Positions 21,775 to 33,700 of a stretch of 64,000 nucleotides of DNA are shown in pieces. The translations under genes were made by a program, and so were the position numbers. The DNA is from Chloranthus sessilifolius (Eukaryota; Streptophyta; Magnoliopsida; Chloranthales; Chloranthaceae), in assembly GCA_021018995.1 (NCBI GenBank), contig CM037591.1, positions 8,996,001 through 9,060,000 on the forward strand. The letters run 5' to 3'. The notes below the pieces were generated by a model that saw nothing but the letters and a program-made list of their open reading frames with translations, was not told the DNA's origin and did not search any database. Within the stretch, counting starts at the first letter, position 1; each line of letters begins with the position of its first letter.

Positions 21775-24700
21775 GTGTGTGTGTGTGCGCGCGTGTGGAA
21801 AGAAAGAGAGAGAGAGAGAGACCACAAAAAAAGATTCATAGAAGCGAAGGGTCCATGACGACTCGCCACGAGGAGATAAGCAGAACTTGGCATTACGCAG
21901 GTGTTGAAAATAATCATTCCTTCCTAGCTTGTCAGGGCCACTGAACTTCAACTCTGGAGATTCCAACTGTTCATGAAATTAATATACGTATTTTCTGTGG
22001 AAAAAGTTGCATCATGAAAGAATATGAAAACGGATTAAATATCAAGAAACCATTTGTCAAAATGGAAAACTATCACCGCTAGAAAATCAGGTATAATTCC
22101 AATAGCATTTATTATAAATAACTAAATAAATCTAGAAGATCATTAGTCCATGAGAACAAGCTTATAAAGAACGGTTCTAGCTCATTGACTTCCGATGTGA
22201 GATTCAGAAAACTCCTAATTGATAAATAATTGTGTATGACATAGATTAGATAATTTCACTACCAACTAGCATAAAATTATAAATAATCGCAAAAATAACT
22301 GATTCGTATTCAAACAGTTAATTGGATTTTTGGCTGCCTAATGTGTTATTTTGTTGAAACAAGTGAGAAAACAGATCAGTAATGTGAATAGAAGCTATTT
22401 CTGCCTCGATGACATTTAGGACATATGCAATGGCAAACCAAGTAGAAAGCTAAACAGAGAGCTGTTCAATGTGGTTGAAAAATACTGGTCCGGAGCTGGA
22501 GCCATGGCCTTCAAAGAATCTTTAAAGTTAATGTGGGAGTTGTTTTGACCTGAAGTGTGTAATAAGAGGCAATCATATACGGAGTTTCCTAAACAGATTT
22601 AAAGAATTTGATGTTCAATAACAGCTGAATTAAATATGCATCAGGCTGCAAAAGTGGCTTTCTGCAATGTCTTCTTTCCTCACTAATGATGAAATAACCC
22701 ATTCTCATGTGTAGCAAAATATATAATCCAGTGACGTATAATGCTCGATTGGAACACCATGTCTGCATGTATGGCAGCTAAAATATGAAAGGATTTGGAA
22801 AAGTGGGAATAAAAAGTGACCAAGCAGTCTGAGTCATCATGGAAAACATTCTTTCCAGTTCCAATATATTGATGTGACTAAGTGCCTAAATCTTCAATTT
22901 TCAACTAAAATTAACCATAAAAGGGATAGAAACAAATATAGTTGGCATCAAAATTCCATACTCACAATCAGGTTGGGCATTAGCTTAAGTGGAAGGTTGA
23001 CAATATTGTGACCTTAGGGTCCCACGTTCAATCCCAGCTTACCCATTACAAAAAAAATAAAATAAAATTTCCGCATAAACTCACAATCGGCACACCATGT
23101 TTTTAAAACATGTTTGGTAGTCTTGATCTATTAAGACCTAGACACTAGAAAGAGTAGATAGAAAACATAGGGTTGAGATCCGTATATTGAGATGGATGGG
23201 AGGAGTAATAAGAAAGGATAAAATTAGGAATGAATACAAAAGAGGAAATTTGAGAGTAGCACCTTTGAAGGGAAAAATTGCGAATGTTGCTTGACGTGGT
23301 TTGGACATGTCCATCGGAGGCCAGAAGGGGACCCTGCATGAAAGGTTGATACAATACAAGCGCAAGTAAGAGAAGAGGACGACCAATGAAGACCTGGAGA
23401 GAAGTAGTGAGAAGGAATATGAAGGATTGTGAAGTTATGAAGAGCTTGGCGATGATCACAAATAAGTGGAGAAATAGGACTCGGAAAGCCGAGACCCCAA
23501 ATAGATGAGATAACAGAGCTTTTGATTTATGTTTGTATCCCCAACTTCAAAGCAGGCACTATAGATCCATAGAGAACATTATGAAAACATTTGAAATAAT
23601 TTGGACAGTTTAATTACCAGATAGCAGAAAAACGTAAGGTACAGGGATGAACCAAATTAAGATATCAAGAGAAGAACTACAAAGTGAGGTAGGACAAACC
23701 TTATCTGGAAACTGCTTAGCAAGCTCGACCAATTGAAGACGACCAACCTTCCCCTGTGCTCGACCCAAAAAATTTGCCAAATACTTCCTCTTCAACAAGG
23801 GTAGAGGTTCTACCATGCTAGCCCCAGAAAATTTAGTCATTCCATCGTCAATGTTTCCAGGAATTATGATATCTTTCCATGTATTGAAGGCACTACTGTC
23901 TCTTTTATCCGTGCGATCCCCCTACACTAATGCACACCAAAATTTGTTAAGCCAGACAACTATCACCCTCTCACGAAAGCTGCACTCAAATCAAAATACA
24001 ACAAACTATCAAAAATGAGCTTGTGCATAAAAAACTCACTAACAAATTGACAAATTTGCCCTCTTAAGTATTAAGAAATTTTTTAATCATGTGAAGGGCT
24101 TATACTCCAATGTCTGGATTAGCATATCAAGAAACAAATCAAAAGATACCAATTCTATGAACCACCATCTTCAGAATTCTTGAGAAAAATATTAGAATCA
24201 AAACTAGAATATTCGCTACAGTAATGCAGTGTGCGTGTGTGTCCTCGCTGCAAGATTCTGATGGAAATTTTAAAAGAATGACCCTTCTGCAACTGGGAAA
24301 ATAAAGACCTAGAAATGGGAAGTGAAAAGCAGGTTACCCATGGATGTTATGGAGGATTTTGGTGGGGTCCAGTAAAAGACCATGGATGTTTATAAAAAAC
24401 CGAAAGTAATTTCATCTTTCAGGGCTTGGGCCTGTAGCATGGATCAAAATATCGTCTGACACCGATACGTATCGGACGATACGCATCGGTTTTGGACTTG
24501 AATGATACGATACATTGGGTTTTTATCGCCCCCCTTAAAAAACAGTCAAATTATCGTTCAATGTATTGTCTGTATCATTCAATGTATCGTTCGTATCAGA
24601 CAATAATTTCAAATTATTGTCCGATAATTTCAAATTATCGGTTTTTTTTTTTTGGGAAAAAATCAGAAAGTATCGTCCGGTATGTATCGGTTTTGGGGCT

Positions 24701-27700
24701 GGACGATACGTATCAAAAATTCGAGATTTTGATCCATGGCCTGTAGCACAGTTGGTCAGGCCTTGGGTTTGCTCCCCAATGGTCACCAGTTCGAGTCCCC
24801 TCAGGGCCACTGGAGTATTACCCGGTCGTTAGCTCCAGGGCCCAGTGGGATTAGTCGAGGTGCCGGCAAGCTGGCCCAGACACCCACTAATATCCAAAAA
24901 TAAAATAAAATAAACAATCGAAGGTTGACAATATTACAACCTCAAGGTCACAGGTTGGACCACAGCTTACCTATCAATATATATATATATATATATAGGG
25001 CGGGGCTGGGCAAGGCGGTGAAGGGCTAGTCTGCCCAGTACATTGGAGAGTTTTGTCTTTCCTTGCTGTCGTTGTAGCTGCGTGGTGGAGCCTGTTGGTT
25101 TAGGATTAAATCCCACGCGCATTATTGAGACACTTTGAGGAGTGGTCTCTGGGCATAATCAATCGATCGAGCTGTTGGGAGCGATCGATCAATTGTGGGC
25201 GAAATATACAGTATGCTCATTGGCTGTAATCGATCAATTGAGCTTGGGAAGTCGATCGATCAATTTGAGCATAAATTGTTGGGTTGCTCTCGAGTTGAAA
25301 TTGATCGATCAAGCTGTTAAATCAATCGATCGAATATGGGAGGATTAGTTCCGCGGATTTTGATTGGTTGGCTATTATAGAAGATTCTTTTGGTCACAGT
25401 TCCAAATGAGGTTGGAGCCTATAAACAGAAGGTTATTCTAGGGTTCCAAGAGAGTTTTCAATAGAGAAAATTAGAGAATACTTTGAGAGGCAAGGTATTG
25501 AAGAAAGGTTTGGGGATTGAAGCATCCGATTGAAACCGTTCTTGGGCTGAAATCGTTACTATATTCCAGTAGATCTCTTCTCTGTTCTTTGAAGGACTAC
25601 GCCCTTGGTTTAACAGTGTGTTGGCTGTTGAAGATCGTGTCAGATCTTGATTGAGAGTGCACTAGAGAGAAGAGTGTGCGTTGTAAACGTTCATAAATAG
25701 TGCATATACTCTGTGGACGTAGCCCTAGATTGGGTGAGCCACGTAAATTCTTTTGAGTTGTGTGATTGTTTTTGCTTCTTTTGCCATATTCACCGCGATA
25801 GGGAATTCGGTAGTGCGGGTAGAATTTCTAACATAGCCAGTAGGTGTCTCTGCTGTCTCCTTTTTGCTTTTATTTATACATGAAATCACATCTTTACCGA
25901 ATACCGATCCAAAAAATAAAAAATGAAAAAGTACTCCATCTTTACTTTCTCAGTCCCTCATAAAAGAAGAGGACATACATATCCTACATATTTTTAATAT
26001 AAAATCTAATATAATATAGATTTTTTGCTTTTGATCAAGTAAATATATATTTACTGATAAAAGAAAATTGCAGCTAAAGAGAAAAGAGTACACAAAAAAG
26101 CGATAAATAGAAAGTTATGTACAGATAAAGAGAAAAGAGAACACGAAAACGAGACAAAATAACAAATAAATAGAAAGTTGTGTACAGCTAAAGAGAAAAA
26201 GGTACACAAAAAGGACAAGAATAAGTAAAATAAATTTAAAATTATGGCCTCGGCATGCTTCTCGTGAACCAAATCACCATTCCACCAATTTTTAAGGTAT
26301 TGCTAGAAGATATTTGCACTATCAAATTGCTATTTGTGACATCTTCATGGCTAGCTGATTAACCCTCAAGTTCATTGAAGCACGTGGAATGAAAACCAAT
26401 AGAAAGAGCTTACCACTAGGAATACTTGGTCATTTCGAACGGGACAGTTGAAGAAATTGAGGTTCAAAAAACATGTTTAATAACAAGCTTGTAATTCTGA
26501 GGTCAACATGGTGGGCAATGACAAGGATTGGCAGTTCAAAATCAGTGTCATTGGGCATATTTGTAACACTAGAAACAAATTTGCATCCTATGAGAAAGAG
26601 GATGATGAACATGAGATTTTGATAGGTAATCCACAACTACTGAGGTCGTGTGAAACGTAAACTTTTTTTCGATGACAGAGTATCCAGGACTCTTAGAGCA
26701 CCCGACTAAGTCCCCGGGCACATGAAACAGCCGCACATCACACTGACTAGGCAAGTAGGGACAAATCCCTGCGGGTGGTCATGTGATAGTCCCACATTGG
26801 ATAGGGAAACGTCCTGACCATGGGCTATATGTCATTGCGGACACTACATGTCATGACACGTTTTGGGTGGGGACTTAAGCCCATGCCAGAATCAAAACCG
26901 GGGCAGGGACCTAAGCCCAAAACTGGACAACATTGTGATAGTCCCACATCGGATAGGGAAAAGTCTTGACCCTGAGCTATATGTGATTGCGGACGCTACA
27001 GTTCATGACGCATTTTGGGTGGGGACTTAAGCCTATGCCAGAAACAAAACTGGGATGGTGACCTAAGCCCAAAACTGGACAATATTGTGGCATGTGGGTC
27101 TGGGTCGTCACAAAATGGTATCAGAGTCAATAGCTCTTCTATAAGGTGGGGGGAATTGCGATAATCCGACATCGGATAAGGAAAAGTCCTGACTCTGGGC
27201 TATATGTGATTGCGGACGCTACATGTCATGATGCGTTTCGGGTGAGAACTTGAGCCCATTCCAAAAGCAAAACTAGGGCAGGGACCTAAGCCCAAAACCA
27301 AACAATATTGTGGCATGTGGGTATGGGTCGTCACAGGTCAACAAGGGATGGGATTTGAACTCATGTGATGCACCGCATGCGCCTGATTAAGAAAAGCCTT
27401 TGATTTATTGATTTGTTTTTTTTTTAATCGGTAAAGATGAAATTTTATTAAAAACCAACCTCAAGCAAATAGAAAACAAACCTCAGCACAATCAGCAAGA
27501 TGTTGGACAACCTACACAGACTAAATTTACAAACCCAAAAGACCTAAAAACCCAACTCTATAGCAATACCTCATCCCCTAAGTCAAAATAAACCAGTCCC
27601 AAAGATAGACCTCCCCACGCGAGAGGTAGAAAAGGCTACTGAAGCAAGTTTTCCCATTCAGATCCCTCTTCCCTATTCTCCCCATCCCTACAAATAGGAG

Positions 27701-30700
27701 ACAGTCTGATCCAATTCAACACCAACTCCCCCACACTCTTCAATATCAGAGCTATCGGACTTCTTTTGCAATTGAACACTCTTTGGTTTCTTTCAGTCCA
27801 TAATGCCCACATAGCTGCTACAGTCAAGATGCTCTACACATAACCTTTCTCACCATCTAACTTCACACCCTCCCAAGAAGCTAAAAAATCAGCACAATGA
27901 TCTAGACTTACCCAGGACCTATCAGACATATTTAGAAACACTATTCCAAACTTCTCTAGCCACCCAACAATGAAGTAACAAGTGATCTACTGATTTTTCA
28001 GCATTAAGGCACATAACACCAAGATAGTTAAGGCGGTGTGACGAGGTCATGGCGCAGCCATGGCGTGGCCATATATTAATTTATTTTAATAATATTTATT
28101 ATTTATTAATCATTAATATATATTTTAATTTTCTACTATTTTTTAATTTTTATATTTTTTATAGAGGACGAAAAAAATTTAACCAATTAATCAGGTAGAT
28201 CAGCTGTGGGGAAAGATTGGAATGACTATCTAATGATATTTTCATGATTTTCATATCAGTTGTGGGAAAGATTGGAATGAAAAACGATCTCTGTCAGTCC
28301 GATTCAAAGCATCAACGATCAATTGTATCTTATGGGGAATATTCAACATATGATGGGGGGTTAGTAGCAGCCCCCCCAAAATAAACAAACCTGCATTGAG
28401 AGAGACAAGACAGAGAGCGAGACAAGAGAGCTAGAGAGAGTGGTTGCAATAAAGACTAGAGGTTTTCACTTAAACCCTTAAATATCATAAATATAACTTA
28501 TCAAATATAACTTATAATACAAATATAACTTGTAACTTGTAAATTTTATAATTTATAAGGGTATAAGTTATAAAAGAAAATTAAAAATAGCAGTCATGGG
28601 GGTGCCATTCTGCCATGGTGCCATCATAGCGTTGCCATATAAGTTCATATGGTGGTTTGCCTCTTCATTCGCCATGGTCTCACCTTGACTACCATGCATA
28701 ACACATTTGTTTCTTAACCTCATTCCTCTTCTATTAAGTTGATCTATCATAAGGATGCGACCCCAAACATGGCTTTAAATTGTCCTTCAAATCTGACATG
28801 TTTATCGTGTTGAACATTGTAATTGTTGGTAAAGGCTATGCCTTTGGAAGGAGCTCAGTGAATGTTACTAGATCCACACTCCACGGATCAAATGGACCCA
28901 ACTTGCATGACTAGCATTCTAAGACTTCCATATTCTAATAGAGTAGTTCTAAGGTTTATATGTTGGCAACACATAGCCTTTCAATTGGCTGTCACATTCA
29001 TGTTTGAACCTCTCCCAAAAATACAGTGACCTAAACAAATTAAATGACAACTCATTTACATCAAAGGGGCGACCAATCAAGTGATCTAGCTCGTCCCTTG
29101 TTATTGTGTTGAAACTGTTTGATGAGTTATTATTTCCTCTTGTTTTTCGCCCACGGTGTGTAAGTAGATAGATATGTCTTTTGTCACTAGTCACATTCCT
29201 GAAAACTCCAAAGAGTTCTTTTATCTGCCATACCACCATTTTTATAAAAATTGGCCCAGTTGATCACCAACAGCAGGCCAAACTATTAGCTCTCCTTTAC
29301 CCTCCAATACTTCCCTTTGAATAAACCATTACATAATTTACACCTAATCATGATTACAAAAAAAAAACTTGTCGCTTTGACGAAAAGTTTTGCTGTTCCT
29401 CAAAAGATTTTAGAGTTAAAGAAGATCGAAGGAGCATAAAAAAGAGAGCTAAGGAAATGGTGATTGTGCTTAGGGCGGGGGATTGGATTTGCTCTTCATG
29501 TTGTAATGTAAATTTCAGAAGATGCTCGGTATGCCACCGGTTTGGTTGCATCTCTATTAGAGCAAATGGGATTGCAGTTAAGACTTCGGAGGAACTGATC
29601 CCGAGGGCCGAGCGCATGGGACACATTTCGAAAATCTACGATTGGCTACATCCATTGTTGTCAAATCGCATGTGCGATGCTATGCGATGGCATAGTGTCA
29701 TCACATATGCGGATCGCATATGCGATGGCATAAAAAAAAAAATTCAAAAAAACACAAAAAAAATCCCAAAAAATCCCAAAAAATTCCCAAAAGTATATAA
29801 TATATGCTTTGTGTTAATTTTGTGCTCTATTAATTTTGTAATGTCTAGAATACAAAATAAAAGTATATAAGATAAGTAGATAACCCATAAAAGAGAGCAA
29901 AAAAATTATGAACAAAGATTTAAGAGAGAGAGAGAGAGAAATAGAGAGAAAGAAAGCACTAAAAACACATAAAAGAGACTAAAATATACCTTGGATGAAT
30001 GTGGTATGGATTAGGAAGATGAACCTCCTATTTATACGCTTTAGGGAGGCCTAAAATGTAAAAAAAAAAAATCCAACGGTCATATTTATGACTGTTGGAG
30101 GTGTATGTGATCGCATACATTCCAGATCGCATATACCATGATGGCATATGCGATAATACCCTATAATGGCCGCGATTATGCGATCGCTTTTAACAACAAT
30201 GGCCGCTATTATGCGATCGCTTTTGACAACAATGGTTACATCTGAAATGGGGCTTTATGGATAGGCCCGAAATTGGGCTTTATGGATAGGCCCTCTATTT
30301 CTACCATTTCGGATACAAAACATCTTCTAAGATTTCTGTCGAAAGTTATGGCAAGGGAGTTATGGGTGATAAAAAAAGCCATGATCAACGGGGCGCCTGT
30401 ACAATGAGATCGTTGGAAGGCGGACGTGGGAGAGCTAAGCATTAATTAGTGGAACGGAGGAGCCTGGATGAGGTTAATTGCGCTACCCATCCACGTGTCA
30501 ACTCCCGAAGTCTTGGGGACATCGGGGACAGATGCGATCGTCTCGTCTGTATTGATCGGAGTACGAACGACTTGTGGGAGACCAGCTACGCCCGGATCTT
30601 GGTGGCTATCGACATCTGGAAGCTCATCCAGAAGTTGTGTAGTTGGCATCAGCGGCCAGGAATTCAGGAACTTCGTAGAAGTGGAGGTGATGGAAAGGGT

Positions 30701-33700
30701 GATCTTCCCGCAACAGCCTTACCAAGAACCCTTGGGGTCCAGGGGCCCTGACGAAGACATATTCGCTTGTGCCAGCGAAAAAGTCTCACCGGAGGTCCAC
30801 CCATTCCGGGATAGGGTAGATTCGCCCTTAGACTCGGTGTGGCAACACTTGGAGAGGTTCTCAGACTCGGACTCGGCGCTACATTGGAGGTCGACCTCAG
30901 CGTTGAGGAGCAGAGGAGCCCTGGGTTTCCATTTTTCCCCTGGCGGTTTGCGAGAGACGTTAGAGGAAGGGGAGATCACGTCCTCATCGAAGGGGGAGGC
31001 TATGAACGGGCGGTGCTACCGTCCCGCGAGGGATGTTCCCGGATTGAGGTAGACGGCTCTGGGCCACTGGATCTTCTTCTCCCCAATCTCTCGCAGTCGA
31101 TCCCACAGACGACTGAGATCCTTGCCGTACGAGAGTCTGGGAGCCCAACGGATAGTTTTTCGAACCTTTTATGGGTTGTCGATCCACTCCTCACTCGGGT
31201 AGCTGGTCATTGGCCGGTGGCATCAAAAGCGTCTTTCGATCTGATGGCATGGGAGGCGACACAGGCCCCTTCCTTTACAGTTGGTTGTGTTTCTATGGAG
31301 AAATCTCTAGAGGGCAGTGCAGTCTCTTCATACCCTACCCTTGCTAGCTGTGGTGGAGACAAGCACATGGCAAGCAGCCAACTGCGAGGACATGCTGCTG
31401 GTGCGCTTTCCTTTGCTTTTGATTCCCCTCATCCCACGATTTTCAAAACCATGGATGGTTTTAAACTCTTGGAGCCTGTTGCATGCACACGTGGCCCCCT
31501 TTCTTGCTGTTAGGATGTTGAAACTGGGAGGAGTTTTCTGAGCTTTGATGGGTTGAGCCGGTTTATGCTCTGCTCAATTGTGGACCCGACTTCGTCTTTC
31601 TCTATGGTTCTCAACCGTTGTGGGTTGCAGTCCGTTCCCCTCGAGCCCATTGCTGCTACATGGGATGGGTCTCTTTGTGGGGGGACCGGCAAGCGTCCCG
31701 ATTGTGGACTTTACTATGAAGATGAGTCAGATCTCTGGACCTCCGCCAGCTGGCAGACCCATCCCTTCGTCTTCTCTCTATGATCTTGAGTTGGGATCAG
31801 GTTCGTCTACACTTGCGCTCTCGTCGATGAGGATGCCCCCTATCGCAACCTCGTCTTTCTCGTCTTCTAGCGATTCCGAGAGTTTCTCTGAGGGGTTTTC
31901 GTCGACGGATAGCCCGCTTCCTCTCGGGTCGCTCAGGCGTAATGAGGACGGGAGGCGGGTGGAGTGTTCCTTTGCGACAACCGAACTGGGTTTTGATGCT
32001 ACTTCTCCCACTTGTTTGGAGAAGGATGATCTCGATAGTACTATCTCCTTTGGTAGAGACCTCGGGATGTCTTTCCTTGGCTCTGAGGATGCCCTGCGGG
32101 AAGTTTTTAAATATACCTCGCACTATCAAAGGAAAAGTTCAGCCACTAGGCGCAGCCGCGCTAAATCTAGAGAACTAGCTATAGGTTAGCTTGGGGGATG
32201 ACCGGCGTGAAGGGGGGGGGACCCATGAGGTCCTCGTTGGACCCATGAGGTCCTCGTTGGCCTCGGGAGGGCTATCATCGGATGGACTTTATGAAGCTGT
32301 TTTCATGGAATGTTAGGGGAGCCTGTGACCCAAAAAAGAGGGCGGGCGTGAAGCAGGTCATCGCAGCTCACAATCCAGTTGTGCTTACATTACAAGAGAC
32401 TAAATGGGGTCAATGCGATTCGGCGAAATTGGCTTCTATTTTAGGCAGTAACCGGTGGAATTGGATTGGACTAGACTCAGACAAGGCCTCGGGAGGTGTT
32501 CTGATAGCGTGGAATTCGATGCTTTTCGTTAAGACGGATGAGGAGATTAGTTCGTTCTCAGCCTCGGTAGTTCTGCAGAATAAAGACAATGGCAAGAAGT
32601 GGGCATTTGCAGGGGTCTATGGGTCGTCATCCTATTGGGGCAGGGAGGATTTGTAGTTCGAGATGGCAGCTATTGATGCTCGATGAGATGTTCCTTGGTG
32701 TGTGGGGGGCGATTTCAACGTTGTTCGATTCCCTTTTGACCGGTCTGGTGGGCTTCCTGATCGTGGTTCGATGGCAGCGATTAATGGTTTCATCCAAGAC
32801 TGGGCCTTAATTGATTTTCCGCTGATGGGAGCTCGTTTTACGTGGCCCAACCTCCAGGATTCTACTTCCCTCAGTCGGATTGATTGCTTTATGGTAGATT
32901 CGGCCTGGGTAGACTTGTTTCCTAATGGCATTCTTCATGGCTTCACAAGAGCAGTGTCTGATCATAGACCCATCCTTCTACTATGCGACTCGGTCGGCCA
33001 TGGGCCCTCGTCTTTTCAATTCAAGAACATGTGGTTGCTTCCCAAGGATTTCAAAAAACTGATCCCCATGTGGTGGCAAGAGCTGACCCCTCAGGGATCA
33101 ATTGCGTTTAGACTCGTCTCTAAACTGAAACATTTGAAGGGGCGTAATAAGCAGTGGAACAGAGAATCGTTTGGTTGGTATGGTTCTTACGTGGAAGGAT
33201 GAGTGCTTATCTCGTATAAATGAGTTGGATCTGATCGAAGAAGATTGGTGTTTATCTCCTTCTTAAAGCGAGGAAAGGCTTAGAACTAAAATGGAGTTCA
33301 ATGATAGATGTATGCACCAGGAAATTTGTTGGAAACAAAAAGATAAGGTCCTTTGGCTGTAGGCGGGCGATCATAATATTAAGTTCTTTCATGTCGTGGC
33401 TAATGCTAGGAAGAAGAATAATTTCTTGAGTCGGATTGGGATTGACGGGGTGGCGTACGAGGATCAAGGGCAGATCAGAACGAAAGTGGCCGAGTTTTAT
33501 GAGGATTTATACACCGATGAGGGCTGGGGTAGGCGTCAGTTTGAGGGTGTTCTGTTCCCGTCACTGCTCCCAGAGGACGCCGCTGATCTTGAGTGCTAGT
33601 TTTTGGAAAAGGAGGTGTGGGAAGCTATCAGGTACAGTGGCAAAAACAAGTCTCCAAGCCCAGATGGTTTTACAAAGGAGTGTTTCCGTTCTTTTGGTCC

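Noticed and set aside
24739-24810. tRNA gene
   Set aside because: The A and B boxes fit, but the body continues into a SINE with an A-rich tail, and no cloverleaf acceptor stem closes.
27636-27827. Small independent gene ([15 protein letters not shown])
   Set aside because: It is the end of an L1-type ORF2, like the matching region in LINE C.
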